Source: Opitutales bacterium
GTDB lineage: Bacteria > Verrucomicrobiota > Verrucomicrobiia > Opitutales > Oceanipulchritudinaceae
Direction of reading: 5' to 3'
NCBI GenBank assembly: GCA_020831485.1
Contig: JAFIGG010000015.1
Coordinates: 1-57,673, forward strand
Length of the DNA: 57,673 bases
Shown here one piece after another: positions 17,305-26,639 of the stretch (positions are counted from its first letter, which is position 1; the number at the start of each line of letters is the position of its first letter). The notes below the pieces were generated by a model that was not told the DNA's origin, did no database searches, and saw only the letters and a list, made by a program, of their open reading frames with translations. A program made the translations under genes and the position numbers.

Positions 17305-17847
17305 ATGGCCACTAAAGTTTTAGAACGCAAACCCCTGAGTCTGGCTGAGCAGACCTATCTGCCGCAGATTCTGGGTGGCATGAAGATCACCCTGCGCAAC
17401 ATGTTCAAGCCGCCGGTGACACTCGAATACCCGGACGAACGCCCGGACATTCCCGAGGGCTACCGCGGCGTGCCGACTCTGGTCAAGGACCCGAACGGCC
17501 GCGAAAAGTGTGTGAGCTGTCAGCTCTGTGAGTTCGTCTGCCCGCCCCGGGCCATTCGCATTACGCCCGGCGAGATCGATGCCGAGTCCGACACCGCGCA
17601 CGTTGAAAAGGCTCCCAAGGAGTTTGAAATCAACATGCTGCGCTGCATCTACTGCGGTTTTTGCCAGGAGGTCTGCCCGGAGGAAGCGATTTTTCTGCAG
17701 GATATTTTCTCCCTGAGCGGCTACAGCCGTGAAGAGCTGGTTTACCAAAAGGACAAGTTGTATGAACTCGGAGGCACGCTGCCGGATCAACACTACAAGT
17801 GGGATCGCAAGCGCGAAGCCGAATTGGCTGGAAACCCGCACCACTGA
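17305..17847 (+). CDS. nuoI: NADH-quinone oxidoreductase subunit I
   Basis: 180 residues of the 23-kDa ferredoxin-like subunit. Two complete 4Fe-4S motifs (N6a and N6b) are visible: C69, C72, C75, C79 in CVSCQLCEFVCP, and C114, C117, C120, C124 in CIYCGFCQEVCP. The N-terminal amphipathic segment ILGGMKITLRNMFKP anchors it to the membrane arm. It passes electrons from NuoG to NuoB. There is a spacing of 3 bases from nuoH and 18 bases to nuoJ. Confidence 0.96.
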   Translation: MATKVLERKPLSLAEQTYLPQILGGMKITLRNMFKPPVTLEYPDERPDIPEGYRGVPTLVKDPNGREKCVSCQLCEFVCPPRAIRITPGEIDAESDTAHVEKAPKEFEINMLRCIYCGFCQEVCPEEAIFLQDIFSLSGYSREELVYQKDKLYELGGTLPDQHYKWDRKREAELAGNPHH

Positions 17848-17865
17848 TTCATTGAAGGACCCCGA

Positions 17866-18381
17866 ATGAGAGAGTTTCTATTCTATTTTTTCGCAGCGCT
17901 GACCGTGGTTCCCGGTCTGTTTGTCGCCATCAGCCGCAATCCGGTGAATGCGGCGATGAACATGATCCTGTCTTTTATCGGCCTGGCCGCACTGTTTGTG
18001 ATGCTTGAGAGCTACTTTCTCGCGATCCTGCAGGTGCTGGTCTATGCGGGCGCGATTGTGGTGCTGTTTCTGTTCATCATCATGCTGATCGATGCCGAGC
18101 GGGCGCCGAAAAGTGGCTGGTTGACGAGCCTGGCCGCAGTTGCCGCGCTGGCGCTAATGGTTACCGGCCTGCTGACCCTGCTCTACAGTGGCGAGTCGGG
18201 CACTTTTGCGGTCGCGGGTGAAACCGCACCGGCGGCGTTGTCACAGACTTTTGGGGTGGAACTGTTCACCCGTTACCTGCTGCCTTTTCAGGTGACAGGT
18301 TTCATGCTGTTGATGGCCATGGTCGGAGTCATCGTGATCAGCCGCAAAGACGCTGCCGAGGACAAGGGAGGTGAGGCATGA
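17866..18381 (+). CDS. nuoJ: NADH-quinone oxidoreductase subunit J
   Basis: 171 residues, five predicted membrane helices. The family segment [20 protein letters not shown] (about residues 26-45) and [20 protein letters not shown] (about 55-74), which holds the pi-bulge helix region, identify NuoJ. It is a small antiporter-adjacent subunit of the membrane arm. An AAGGA-type ribosome site precedes ATG 17866, and the 3' end overlaps nuoK by four bases. Confidence 0.94.
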   Translation: MREFLFYFFAALTVVPGLFVAISRNPVNAAMNMILSFIGLAALFVMLESYFLAILQVLVYAGAIVVLFLFIIMLIDAERAPKSGWLTSLAAVAALALMVTGLLTLLYSGESGTFAVAGETAPAALSQTFGVELFTRYLLPFQVTGFMLLMAMVGVIVISRKDAAEDKGGEA

Positions 18382-18695
18382 TCGCTTTGGAATCCTACAT
18401 TCTCGTGGCTGGCCTGTTGTTTGCCATAGGTGCCTTTGGGGTGCTGCTGCGGCGCAACACGCTGATCCTTTTCATGTGCCTGGAGCTGATGCTGAGTGCC
18501 AGCATTCTCGGCCTGATCGCCTTTTCCCGTTACAACGCAACGGCGGAGGTTGCGATGATGAGCGGCAACCTGCTGGTGCTCTTCATCATTGCCATCGCTG
18601 CCTGTGAGGTGGCCGTCGGGCTGGCGATCATTGTCACCCTGTGGCGTCGTCAGCAGACCGTCGATGTAAGTGAACTTACTGCTTTGAAAAACTGA
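18378..18695 (+). CDS. nuoK: NADH-quinone oxidoreductase subunit K
   Basis: 105 residues with three membrane helices, of the MrpC/NuoK family. The conserved glutamates for proton transfer are in [14 protein letters not shown] (second helix) and in [13 protein letters not shown] (third helix). It overlaps nuoJ by four bases (ATGA) and shares a base with the nuoL start, so J, K and L are probably translated in a coupled way. Confidence 0.95.
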   Translation: MIALESYILVAGLLFAIGAFGVLLRRNTLILFMCLELMLSASILGLIAFSRYNATAEVAMMSGNLLVLFIIAIAACEVAVGLAIIVTLWRRQQTVDVSELTALKN

Positions 18696-20593
18696 TGGAT
18701 ACCGTAACCAACGTCCTGCTTTTTGTGCTCCTGACGCCGCTGGTCGCCGCCACGGTGATACTGCTTTGCGGTCGGCAGCGCGGCAACCTTGCCGCCACGG
18801 TGTCTGTCCTCGCCGCCGCACTGGTTGCTCTTGCCAGTTTGCACCTGTTCTTCCGCACCTGGAGTGGAGAGGCCGAGTCCGTCAGCCTGCAATGGCTGTC
18901 CCTCGGCGAACTCGAGATCCGCCTTGGCTTTTACCTCAACGGTGTCTCGGCCCTGATGCTGTTTGTGGTCAGCTTTGTCGGCTTTTGGATCCATGTTTTC
19001 AGTCTGGGCTACATGAAGGACGACGCTGCCAAGGCGCGTTTCTTCGGTGGTCTGTCGATTTTTATGTTCTCGATGCTGGGCATCGTGGTGGCTGAAAACC
19101 TGTTCATGATCTTTGTTTTCTGGGAACTGGTGGGCTTCAGCTCCTACATGCTGATTGGGCATTACTTTCAGCAGGAAGACGCCCGCGGCGCGGCGAAGAA
19201 GGCTTTTATTGTCAATCGGGTGGGGGACTTCGGTTTCCTTATCGGCATTATTCTGGTGTTCTGGACCTTTGGCACCACCTCCCTGCCGCAGCTGGCAGAG
19301 GCGGTCGCCGGCAATCCCTCGGCGGTGACAACCCTGATGGGTCTGCTGCTGTTTTGCGGGGTGCTGGGCAAGTCGGCGCAGATGCCGCTGCACGTGTGGT
19401 TGCCGGATGCGATGGCGGGCCCGACTCCGGTCTCGGCCCTGATCCACGCCGCGACAATGGTCGCGGCAGGTGTGTTTTTCCTCGGCCGCACGGTTTTTCT
19501 CTACACCCCGGAGGCTTTGGAAGTCATTGCCTGGGTTGGAGTGGTGACTGCGGTTTCGGCGGCGATCTGGGCATTTGCTCAGACTGACATCAAAAAGATT
19601 CTCGCCTATTCAACTCTTTCCCAGCTCGGCTTCATGGTCGCGGCCTTTGGCCTTGGCACTCTGTTCGGGCTCAGCCAGGACGGTGAGCATGCGCTCTACT
19701 ACGGGGTCGGGGCGGCGATGTTCCACCTGACCACACACGCCTTTTTCAAGGCCCTGCTCTTCCTCGGTTCGGGCTCGGTGATTCACGCCTGCCATCACGA
19801 ACAGGACATTTTTAAAATGGGCGGTCTGCTGCGCAAGATGCCGATCACCGGCATCACCTTTGCGATCGGCGTGATTGCCATCGCGGGTATTCCTTTTGTC
19901 GCCGCCGGCTTTTTCAGTAAGGACGCGATTCTCTATGTCGCCTACGAGCAGGCACAGATTCCTTTTGTGCTGTTGGCCGCAACCGCGGTTTTGACTGCTG
20001 CCTATATGGGACGCCTGTTTTTCATCGCCTTCCTCGGCCAGCCCCGCAGTGAAAACGCGGAGCATGCCCACGAAACCCCCTGGGTGATGTGGTTGCCGCT
20101 GGTGGTATTGGCGGTGTTCAGCATCGGTGGCGGACACCTGTTCTTCTATCCGCCAACCCTGCAGCCAACCCTGGCGCAGATCGTCCCGCACCCGGAAGGC
20201 AGCCTGCACAACATGCTGATCATCTTCTCGTTGATCGCTTCGCTGGGAGGTCTGCTGTTTGCCCTGCTGTTTTATGGCACCGGGGCTAAAGGCGATCGCC
20301 TGGAGCGCAGTCTGCGCCCTGTCTGGTTGCTCAGCCGTTCGCTGTTTGGCTTCGACGCCCTCTACAGCTTTTACGTGAAGCGCATCCAGCAGCGCCTGGC
20401 GGATATCGTTGCCTTCGTCGACACACTCTTCATCAACGGCCTGGCCGTTCGCGGAACCGCCGGTATGGCGGGGCTTGGCGGGATCGTTGCCCGCAGCCTG
20501 CAGACCGGTAGCCTGCATGGCTACGTCTGGTGGTTCTTTGCCGGCCTCATCCTGTTCTGGCTTTATGCTGTGGGCGCATTCCTGACCTTTTGA
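18695..20593 (+). CDS. nuoL: NADH-quinone oxidoreductase subunit L
   Basis: 632 residues, the largest antiporter-like subunit, with a long C-terminal lateral helix region. Family segments include FWELVGFSSYMLIG with its conserved glutamate near residue 144, AFIVNRVGDFGFLIG, MPLHVWLPDAMAGPTPVSALIHAATMV (broken lysine/histidine helix, about 230-256) and the distal KALLFLGSGSVIHACHHEQD. It pumps protons. The C-terminus has several additional hydrophobic segments. The start overlaps the end of nuoK. Confidence 0.96.
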   Translation: MDTVTNVLLFVLLTPLVAATVILLCGRQRGNLAATVSVLAAALVALASLHLFFRTWSGEAESVSLQWLSLGELEIRLGFYLNGVSALMLFVVSFVGFWIHVFSLGYMKDDAAKARFFGGLSIFMFSMLGIVVAENLFMIFVFWELVGFSSYMLIGHYFQQEDARGAAKKAFIVNRVGDFGFLIGIILVFWTFGTTSLPQLAEAVAGNPSAVTTLMGLLLFCGVLGKSAQMPLHVWLPDAMAGPTPVSALIHAATMVAAGVFFLGRTVFLYTPEALEVIAWVGVVTAVSAAIWAFAQTDIKKILAYSTLSQLGFMVAAFGLGTLFGLSQDGEHALYYGVGAAMFHLTTHAFFKALLFLGSGSVIHACHHEQDIFKMGGLLRKMPITGITFAIGVIAIAGIPFVAAGFFSKDAILYVAYEQAQIPFVLLAATAVLTAAYMGRLFFIAFLGQPRSENAEHAHETPWVMWLPLVVLAVFSIGGGHLFFYPPTLQPTLAQIVPHPEGSLHNMLIIFSLIASLGGLLFALLFYGTGAKGDRLERSLRPVWLLSRSLFGFDALYSFYVKRIQQRLADIVAFVDTLFINGLAVRGTAGMAGLGGIVARSLQTGSLHGYVWWFFAGLILFWLYAVGAFLTF

Positions 20594-20604
20594 CCGATAG
20601 CCTC

Positions 20605-22242
20605 ATGAATCCATCTTTCCAATTGGCATTTCTCGATCCGCTCAGTTCGACTCTGCGGAACATTCACGAAGGCGCTCCGAGTCTGAACGCAGGGCTGCTG
20701 CTGGCGTCCATCCTGGTGCCCCTGCTGGCGGCCCTGGTGCTGATGGCGCTGTCCGGCCGTTCGCCGGTCCTTGTGCGCGCCGTGGCCCGTATCGGCTTTG
20801 CAATTCCGGCGCTGATCGCGTTGTGGTTGACCGCAAGTTACCTGTCCCTCGGCCTCGACGGCCGCTACGCCTTCATGCTGCGCCAACCGCTCGGTCTTGA
20901 GTTTCTTGGCATCGAATTTTTCATCGGCCTCAATGGCATTTCCCTGCCGCTCTTCCTGATGGCCGGCATCGTCGGTCTGGCAGCTGGCATCTATGCGATT
21001 CAGTCCGGAGTGGAAAAGCTGCGCTTTTATTTGGTGCTGTTGTTGATCATGCACGGTGGCCTGATGGGGGTCTTCAGCTCGATCGATATCTTTTTCTTCT
21101 ATTTCTTCCACGAGTTCGCACTGATCCCGACCTTTATTCTGATCGCCTTCTGGGGCCGGGCCGGGCGCAAGACGGTGGCCATCGAGCTGACCGTCTACCT
21201 TACCCTGGGTGCCATGATCACCCTTGCCGGCCTGCTCTCCCTGTATTTCCTCAGCGGCGCCGAAGCCTTCAACATGATTGCCCTGCGCAATGCCATTATG
21301 GACAGCGCCTGGCAGGGCACGGTTTTTGGCCTCCTGCTGGTGGGCTTCGGGATTCTGGTTTCGCTCTTTCCTTTCCACTCCTGGGCCCCGCGTGGCTACG
21401 CCACCGCGCCGGCACCGGCAGCCATGCTGCACGCCGGGGTATTGAAGAAGTTCGGGCTCTACGGACTGATTCAGCTGGCCTGGCCGCTGCTGCCGACCGG
21501 TGCCGAACTCTGGAGTCCCTTGCTGCTGTGGCTCGCATTCGGTAACATTGTCTTGATCGGGCTTGTGACCATGGCCCAGCGTGATCTTAAGCTCATGCTC
21601 GGCAACGCCTCGGTGATGCACATGGGTTACGCCTTTCTCGGCCTCTACGCCTACTCGGTGATCGGTGTCGGCGGAGCGGTCTTGATGCTGTTTGCGCACG
21701 GTTTGTCGGTTGCCCTGTTGTTCCTGCTGGCAGACAGCATTGAAAAGCGCACCGGCACTGCGGACATGGATGAGCTCGGTGGCCTTGGCAAACAGGCTCC
21801 GGTGCTGATGGGCTTTTTTGTTGCCGCGATCATGGCCAGTATTGGCCTGCCCGGTTTTGCCAATTTCTGGGGCGAACTGAGTATCTTTGTCGCCCTGTTC
21901 CAATCCGCCACCCCATGGGCCATCGCCCCTGCGGTGCTCGGCATTGTGATCTCTGCGATTTACGGTCTGCGCGCGGTGGCATCAATTTTCTTCGGCGATT
22001 CCGGCGAAGCCATTGAAGGCGGCGATCTGACCCGCTGCGAGAAGGTGCCGGCGATTTTGTTGCTGGCCTCTTTGCTGATTGTCGGCTTTTGGCCAAAAAC
22101 CTTGTCGGATTCCCTCGACGCTGCGGTGCAGGAGTCTTTTGCGGTTCAGGCGGCGCACGCGGAGCGGAGTGAGGTGAGGGCGGTCGAAGCGCTATCGCAG
22201 CTTCGCTACGACGAGGAATCCATTGTTAAAACGAATTTTTAA
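20605..22242 (+). CDS. nuoM: NADH-quinone oxidoreductase subunit M
   Basis: 545 residues, antiporter-like proton-pumping subunit with about 14 helices. Visible motifs: FFYFFHEFALIPTFILIAFW with the key glutamate, LFPFHSWAPRGYATAPAPAAMLHAGVLKKFGLYG, and HMGYAFLGLYAYS. I chose ATG 20605, 12 bases after nuoL; the frame is open upstream, but those codons overlap the nuoL end and are not NuoM-like. The C-terminal ~25 residues are charged (AERSEVRAVEALSQLRYDEES), unusual for the subunit. nuoN follows after 5 bases. Confidence 0.95.
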   Translation: MNPSFQLAFLDPLSSTLRNIHEGAPSLNAGLLLASILVPLLAALVLMALSGRSPVLVRAVARIGFAIPALIALWLTASYLSLGLDGRYAFMLRQPLGLEFLGIEFFIGLNGISLPLFLMAGIVGLAAGIYAIQSGVEKLRFYLVLLLIMHGGLMGVFSSIDIFFFYFFHEFALIPTFILIAFWGRAGRKTVAIELTVYLTLGAMITLAGLLSLYFLSGAEAFNMIALRNAIMDSAWQGTVFGLLLVGFGILVSLFPFHSWAPRGYATAPAPAAMLHAGVLKKFGLYGLIQLAWPLLPTGAELWSPLLLWLAFGNIVLIGLVTMAQRDLKLMLGNASVMHMGYAFLGLYAYSVIGVGGAVLMLFAHGLSVALLFLLADSIEKRTGTADMDELGGLGKQAPVLMGFFVAAIMASIGLPGFANFWGELSIFVALFQSATPWAIAPAVLGIVISAIYGLRAVASIFFGDSGEAIEGGDLTRCEKVPAILLLASLLIVGFWPKTLSDSLDAAVQESFAVQAAHAERSEVRAVEALSQLRYDEESIVKTNF

Positions 22243-22247
22243 AGATC

Positions 22248-23771
22248 ATGGACGCTGAAGCTTTGCAGAGTATTGTTGCGACCAATCAATGGGGTGCCAT
22301 TTGGCCGGAGATCCTTCTCGGCTGCCTGGCGGTGGTGCTGTTGTTTGTCGATTTGTTCACGAAGAGCCGGGGAGTGATTACGGTTCGCATAGCGATCTGG
22401 TCGCAAGTGCTGTTGCTGGTGTTCCTGCTGGGGCGCTTTGTTTTTGGCTCGGCATCGGGGGAGTTGGGCTCGCACTATTTCTCGGGCATGATCCTGCAGA
22501 CCGCCTCGACCGAATGGGCGCGGCTGTTTTTCCTCTTTGCCTCGATCTGCGTCTGCCACATCGGTGGTGTTTACCTCGCCTCGCGCAAACTCGCCAAGGT
22601 GGAGTTTTATCACATTGTGATGATTATCACCGCCGGCCTGATGCTGCTGGCCCAGGCGAACGATTTTCTGCTGTTTTTTGTCGTGCTCGAGACCGTAACC
22701 ATCGGTTTCTACATCCTCGTAGCCTATGCCCGCCACAGCCGCTTTTCGCTGGAGGCTGGCCTCAAGTATCTGGTCATGGCCGCCTTCAGTTCGGCCATCA
22801 TGCTGTTTGGCATTGTCCTGCTCTACGGCGTGGCCGGGAATCCGAACCTGCCGATGACGGCTTCAATGCCGCTCAACTTTGATCAGCTGGCCGCCTTTAT
22901 CGCTGCCGACGATGGCAGCATTGCCAACCGCGGCAACCTGATGGTGACCGTGGGCGCTGCCCTGGTGCTGATCGGCATCGCCTTTAAAATCGGTGCCGTG
23001 CCCTTCCAGATATGGGTGCCGGACGTTTATCAGGGTGCCCCGACCCCAGTGACCGCCTTTCTCGCCGTGGCCTCGAAGGCTGCCGGTTTCATTGTCCTCT
23101 TCCTGCTTTTGCGCGGGCCCTTTGCTGACCTGGATTTCCTCTGGGTGCCATTGTTGACGGTTATTGCTGTCCTAACCCTGCTGTTTGGCAACATCGCCGC
23201 CCTCGGCCAGCGCAACGTCAAGCGCATCATGGGCATGTCTGGCGTTGCCCATGCCGGTGTGCTCCTGCTCGGTGTGCTCGCCGCCCAGCAAGTGGACTGG
23301 GCCTACAAGGCCGTTTGGTTTTACCTCTTTGTCTACGCCTTGGCATCTTTCGCCGTCTTCACTGTAATGGCCCACGTGGCCCCGCAGGAGGACAGCGACC
23401 AGAGCCTCGAGCGCTACGACAACCTGATCCGGCGTCAGCCCCTGCTCGGCACGATCCTGATCATCGGCCTCGGCTCCCTCGCCGGCATTCCACCCCTGGC
23501 AGGCTTTGTTGCCAAGCTCCTGATCTTCGTCGCCGCCTTTCAAGCCGAACTCTACACCCTGCTCGGCGTCGCCCTGCTCGGCGTGGTTCTGTCCATCTAC
23601 TACTACTTTGCCTGGATCCGCGCCGCCGTGATGAAACATCCCTTCGTCGAAGACTCCGAAACCGCAGAGATCCCAAGTCCCACCTTCGGCTCCAAAGTCT
23701 TCATGATCACCCTCGCCGCCGCCACCATCGTGCTCGGCGTTTATCAAGGCATGTTTGCGATTGGCGGGTGA
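22248..23771 (+). CDS. nuoN: NADH-quinone oxidoreductase subunit N
   Basis: 507 residues, third antiporter-like subunit. Conserved parts: FFVVLETVTIGFYILVAYAR with the glutamate for proton transfer, FKIGAVPFQIWVPDVYQGAPTPVTAFLAVASKAAG (loop lysine region), and MGMSGVAHAGVLLLG. It is the last gene of the operon; six bases after its stop begins a long hairpin and then a composite repeat block, which probably marks the transcript end. Confidence 0.96.
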   Translation: MDAEALQSIVATNQWGAIWPEILLGCLAVVLLFVDLFTKSRGVITVRIAIWSQVLLLVFLLGRFVFGSASGELGSHYFSGMILQTASTEWARLFFLFASICVCHIGGVYLASRKLAKVEFYHIVMIITAGLMLLAQANDFLLFFVVLETVTIGFYILVAYARHSRFSLEAGLKYLVMAAFSSAIMLFGIVLLYGVAGNPNLPMTASMPLNFDQLAAFIAADDGSIANRGNLMVTVGAALVLIGIAFKIGAVPFQIWVPDVYQGAPTPVTAFLAVASKAAGFIVLFLLLRGPFADLDFLWVPLLTVIAVLTLLFGNIAALGQRNVKRIMGMSGVAHAGVLLLGVLAAQQVDWAYKAVWFYLFVYALASFAVFTVMAHVAPQEDSDQSLERYDNLIRRQPLLGTILIIGLGSLAGIPPLAGFVAKLLIFVAAFQAELYTLLGVALLGVVLSIYYYFAWIRAAVMKHPFVEDSETAEIPSPTFGSKVFMITLAAATIVLGVYQGMFAIGG

Positions 23772-23772
23772 G

Positions 23773-23799
23773 CAATCCCGAGCCTTGCTCGGGATTGCT
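23773..23799. terminator. Strong stem-loop directly after nuoN, possible terminator
   Basis: GCAATCCCGAGC at 23773-23784 pairs over 12 bp with GCTCGGGATTGC at 23788-23799 around a CTT loop, right after the nuoN stop codon. There is no long T run (CTCACCAATTCTTAATTC follows), so it is either a weak terminator or an mRNA 3'-end protecting stem. It is the longest version of the CCGAGC/GCTCGG hairpin that follows several stop codons in this window. Confidence 0.55.
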
Positions 23800-24030
23800 C
23801 ACCAATTCTTAATTCGTGATTCGTAATTCTTAATTAAGTGCGTTGGTTTTGGATTCCGGCCTTGGGACGAGAGCGGCTACGTTGCACTGCGCCGTGATAA
23901 GGTAGGGCAGTCTCGCCGAGACGGCCGCTGGCCGAAGGCGGGAACCACTGAATAACACGCGGCGGCTTCGGCGAAACCGCCCCACCATCCTCGCTTCGCT
24001 CGGGATTGCTCACCAATTAAGAATCAGCGC
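23800..24030. repeat. Composite repeat block 8 with REPIN-like core 23902-23985
   Basis: ATTCTTAATTCGTGATTCG arm at 23806-23835, GTGCGTTGGTTTTGGATTCC segment at about 23838-23858 (also near 4822), core GTAGGGC 23902 to GCCCCAC 23985 with the GCTGGCCGAAGGCGGGAACC type spacer, then a second copy of GCTCGGGATTGCTCACCAATT (23998-24018), identical to the start of the gap at 23788-23808. The gap to the next start is 313 bases and holds no gene. Confidence 0.75.
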
Positions 24031-24084
24031 CTCCGGCGCTTTTAGAGATTGAGATCCAAGTTTGAAGTCGGATGCTGTGGATTC

Positions 24085-25215
24085 ATGGCGAATGGAATAC
24101 AATCGGGGCTGGTGACTTGTCGGGCTGGGCTGGAAAAGGTCGTGACGGCGGAACTCAAGGGGCTGGGAATTCAGGTGACTGGAACCGGCACGCGGGCTGT
24201 TCATTTTGAGACGGATCTGGCGGGGATTTACCGGGCCAACATGGGGCTGCGCAGTGGGCTGAATGTGGTGGTGCCAATTCGGACCTTCAAGGCGCGCAAT
24301 TATGAGCTGCTGTATTTCCAGTCGCGCAAGACCAACTGGCACAAACTCTTTGATGTGAACTGCAACCTGCGGATCGACGTCAATGGCGGTTCCAGCACCC
24401 TGCGGAACACGGAGTATGTGGTGCACCGGGTGAAGGACGGCATCGTCGATACTTTTCGCAAACTGGCCGGCGGAAGGCGTCCGTCGATCAGTAAGGAAGA
24501 TCCGGATATCCATATCCTCGTGCACCTCAACGGCGACGAGGTTACGCTCTCGCTGGACACCTCCGGCACGCCCTTGTTCAAGCGTGGATACCGGGTGGAG
24601 CACGGCATAGCCCCGCTGAAGGAAGACCTTGCCGCCGGGATGCTGCAGATGTCGGGTTGGGATCAGAAATCACCGCTGCTGGATCCCATGTGTGGCTCTG
24701 GCACCTTCCTTTTTGAGGCCTGGATGTTGGCCGCCGGTATCCCGCCGAATGCGCACCGCCGTTTTGGCTTTGAATCGCAATTCGATTACGACTCGGAACT
24801 CCATGCCGCTGAACGCGAAGCCCTGTTGAAAGGCCGCCGGGAGCTGCCTTCGGACTTTGTTATCACCGGTTGGGAGAGCGACGTCGAGACCGCTAAAATC
24901 TGCCAGCGCATCCTCGAAGGCGATTTCGACGGCGCCCCCATCGAGCTCCAGCAGAAGGATTTTCGCGCCACCGCGCAAGTGGTGCCAGGCACCTTCCTAA
25001 TGACCAATCCACCCTATGGAAAGCGCATCGGTAACGAGGAGGAGGCCCGCCAGCTGCACCTTGACCTGCGCCAGCTCATTGAGTCCCATGATCCGCCCAT
25101 GCGCTTTGCTTTCTTCTCCGCTCTTCCCAAAGTCCTCAGCCTCTTCAGCAAAGTCCGCACAGCCGAATACACCTTATTCAACGGCAAACTCGAAGGCCGC
25201 CTGATCGTCGGCTGA
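24085..25215 (+). CDS. THUMP-domain rRNA guanine-N2 methyltransferase (RlmL/YpsC type)
   Basis: About 376 residues. The N-terminal THUMP RNA-binding part (residues ~50-160) is followed by a Rossmann methyltransferase: motif I in LLDPMCGSGTFLFEAWML near 190-207 and the catalytic TNPPYGKRIG near 307-316. This matches COG0116 enzymes that make m2G2445 in 23S rRNA, equivalent to the N-terminal half of E. coli RlmL or to B. subtilis YpsC. The RlmK half is absent. I chose ATG 24085 (MANGIQSGLV); TTG 24049 in frame would add residues from the repeat-derived leader. Target base is assumed from the family. Confidence 0.85.
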   Translation: MANGIQSGLVTCRAGLEKVVTAELKGLGIQVTGTGTRAVHFETDLAGIYRANMGLRSGLNVVVPIRTFKARNYELLYFQSRKTNWHKLFDVNCNLRIDVNGGSSTLRNTEYVVHRVKDGIVDTFRKLAGGRRPSISKEDPDIHILVHLNGDEVTLSLDTSGTPLFKRGYRVEHGIAPLKEDLAAGMLQMSGWDQKSPLLDPMCGSGTFLFEAWMLAAGIPPNAHRRFGFESQFDYDSELHAAEREALLKGRRELPSDFVITGWESDVETAKICQRILEGDFDGAPIELQQKDFRATAQVVPGTFLMTNPPYGKRIGNEEEARQLHLDLRQLIESHDPPMRFAFFSALPKVLSLFSKVRTAEYTLFNGKLEGRLIVG

Positions 25216-25219
25216 AACC

Positions 25220-26167
25220 TCAGCCCCCAATTTCCCTCAACTTCGCTGCGATGGCATTGCGTTCTTCGAGCAGATCGCTGCCGGGGTGGCGAAGGTTGAG
25301 GCGGTGGGTGCAGACGGGCAGGAAGACGGCTTGGATGTCGTCCGGAATGACAAAGTCGCGGCCGCGGAGCAGGGCGTGGGCCTGGGCTGCGGTTTTCAGG
25401 GCGAGTGAGCCGCGGGTGCTGATGCCGGCGCGGAATTCGCTTTCGTGGCGAGTGGCGGTAACGAGGTCGAGCAGGTGCTTTAGCACGGATTCCTCGATGA
25501 ATACCTGTGGCACCCAGGATTGCCATTCCAGCACTTCGCTGGCGCTGAAAAGGGGTTGGGCTTCGATCGCGTCGTAGGCGGTGCGGCCGTCGCGGAGGAT
25601 CTGCAACTCGTCGGCGTAGTCCGCATAACCGATCTGCAGCCGCATGAGAAATCGGTCCATCTGGCTGTCCGGTAGCGGGAAGGTGCCTTCGAAGTCGACT
25701 GGATTCTGGGTCGCGAAGACCATGAAAGGTTGGCCCAGTGGGCGCGTTTCGCCGTCGATCGAGACCTTGCCACGGTCCATGGCTTCGAGCAGGGCGCTCT
25801 GGGTTTTGGGGGTGGAGCGGTTGATCTCGTCGGCGAGCAGAATATGACTGAAGACTGGGCCTGGTCGGAAAACAAACTGCTTCTGGGACTCGTCATAAAT
25901 CGAGACCCCAAGGATATCGGCCGGCAGCAGATCACTGGTGAACTGAATGCGCTGAAATGGGCAGTCCAGTGCACGCGCGAGGCTGTAGGCAAGGGTTGTT
26001 TTTCCGAGCCCCGGCAGGTCTTCGATCAGCACGTGGCCACCGGCCAGCAAGGCCGTCAGTACCTGGTCGATCACGGCGTCCTTGCCGCGGATTGTTTCAC
26101 CCATGCGCGTCTTCAGGCGCTTCATCGCCTGAGAGATGGTTTGAACCTGCTGTTCGGAAAGACTCAC
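25220..26167 (-). CDS. MoxR-family AAA+ ATPase
   Basis: 315 residues. Walker A is PGLGKTT at 52-58, Walker B is ILLADEINR, followed by RSTPKTQSALLEAM and sensor-1 FATQNPVDFEGTFPLPDSQ, all typical of MoxR. The C-terminal lid carries AGISTRGSLALKTAAQAHAL. MoxR ATPases act as chaperones for metal-cofactor insertion or envelope-stress assemblies, usually with DUF58 and VWA partners; none is here, only a membrane protein upstream whose stop overlaps the moxR start (ATGA). It converges with the methyltransferase gene with a 4-base gap. Confidence 0.9.
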   Translation of the reverse strand: MSLSEQQVQTISQAMKRLKTRMGETIRGKDAVIDQVLTALLAGGHVLIEDLPGLGKTTLAYSLARALDCPFQRIQFTSDLLPADILGVSIYDESQKQFVFRPGPVFSHILLADEINRSTPKTQSALLEAMDRGKVSIDGETRPLGQPFMVFATQNPVDFEGTFPLPDSQMDRFLMRLQIGYADYADELQILRDGRTAYDAIEAQPLFSASEVLEWQSWVPQVFIEESVLKHLLDLVTATRHESEFRAGISTRGSLALKTAAQAHALLRGRDFVIPDDIQAVFLPVCTHRLNLRHPGSDLLEERNAIAAKLREIGG

Positions 26168-26592
26168 CGTTTGGATTTGATAATCTCCTCCATTTCAGCA
26201 CGGGTGCGCAGCCAGCGGATATCCATGCAGCGGACGGTCAGGAAGACAGCCACACCAATGCCCGCAAAAACCACGACAAGGTGCCGAAGTTCCGGTTCTT
26301 CCAGAGTGGAAGCCAGTTCCATGGCCATCCAAACAGACAAGGCGATGCTGAGAATTGCTCCGGTAGGGTAAAGCCATTTGGCCACTTCGGCAATCAGCTC
26401 CGGATCCTTGCTGCGGATCAATAACTGGGAGCCGATGACCCAGAACCACAGCGGTAATGCGTAAATCAAATATCGGTGCCCAGCCTCGGGTAGATACTGT
26501 AGATAGCAGGTCACAGCCATCAGTACATAGCCGACGGCAGCCGTGAGGGCGAGAATCTGAGAGAGTCGAAGCAAGTAAGATTTTAGCAGCAT
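26164..26592 (-). CDS. Small integral membrane protein, function unknown
   Basis: 142 residues with four predicted membrane helices (about 10-30, 41-58, 72-92 and 104-120) and a basic C-terminus ending EIIKSKR. I do not recognise the family. It is translationally coupled to the MoxR ATPase (four-base ATGA overlap), so it may anchor or supply a substrate for it; this is inference from position. ATG 26592 (MLLKSYLLRL) gives a positive-inside N-terminus. Confidence 0.65.
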   Translation of the reverse strand: MLLKSYLLRLSQILALTAAVGYVLMAVTCYLQYLPEAGHRYLIYALPLWFWVIGSQLLIRSKDPELIAEVAKWLYPTGAILSIALSVWMAMELASTLEEPELRHLVVVFAGIGVAVFLTVRCMDIRWLRTRAEMEEIIKSKR

Positions 26593-26639
26593 AAATGTGG
26601 CCGATTGAGATTCCCTTAAGGATTAACGCCCGCAAACGG

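Noticed and set aside
20563-21903. Minus-strand frame of 446 codons opposite nuoM
   Set aside because: Composition (Gln, His, Arg, Gly rich) is that of an antisense shadow of a membrane-protein gene.
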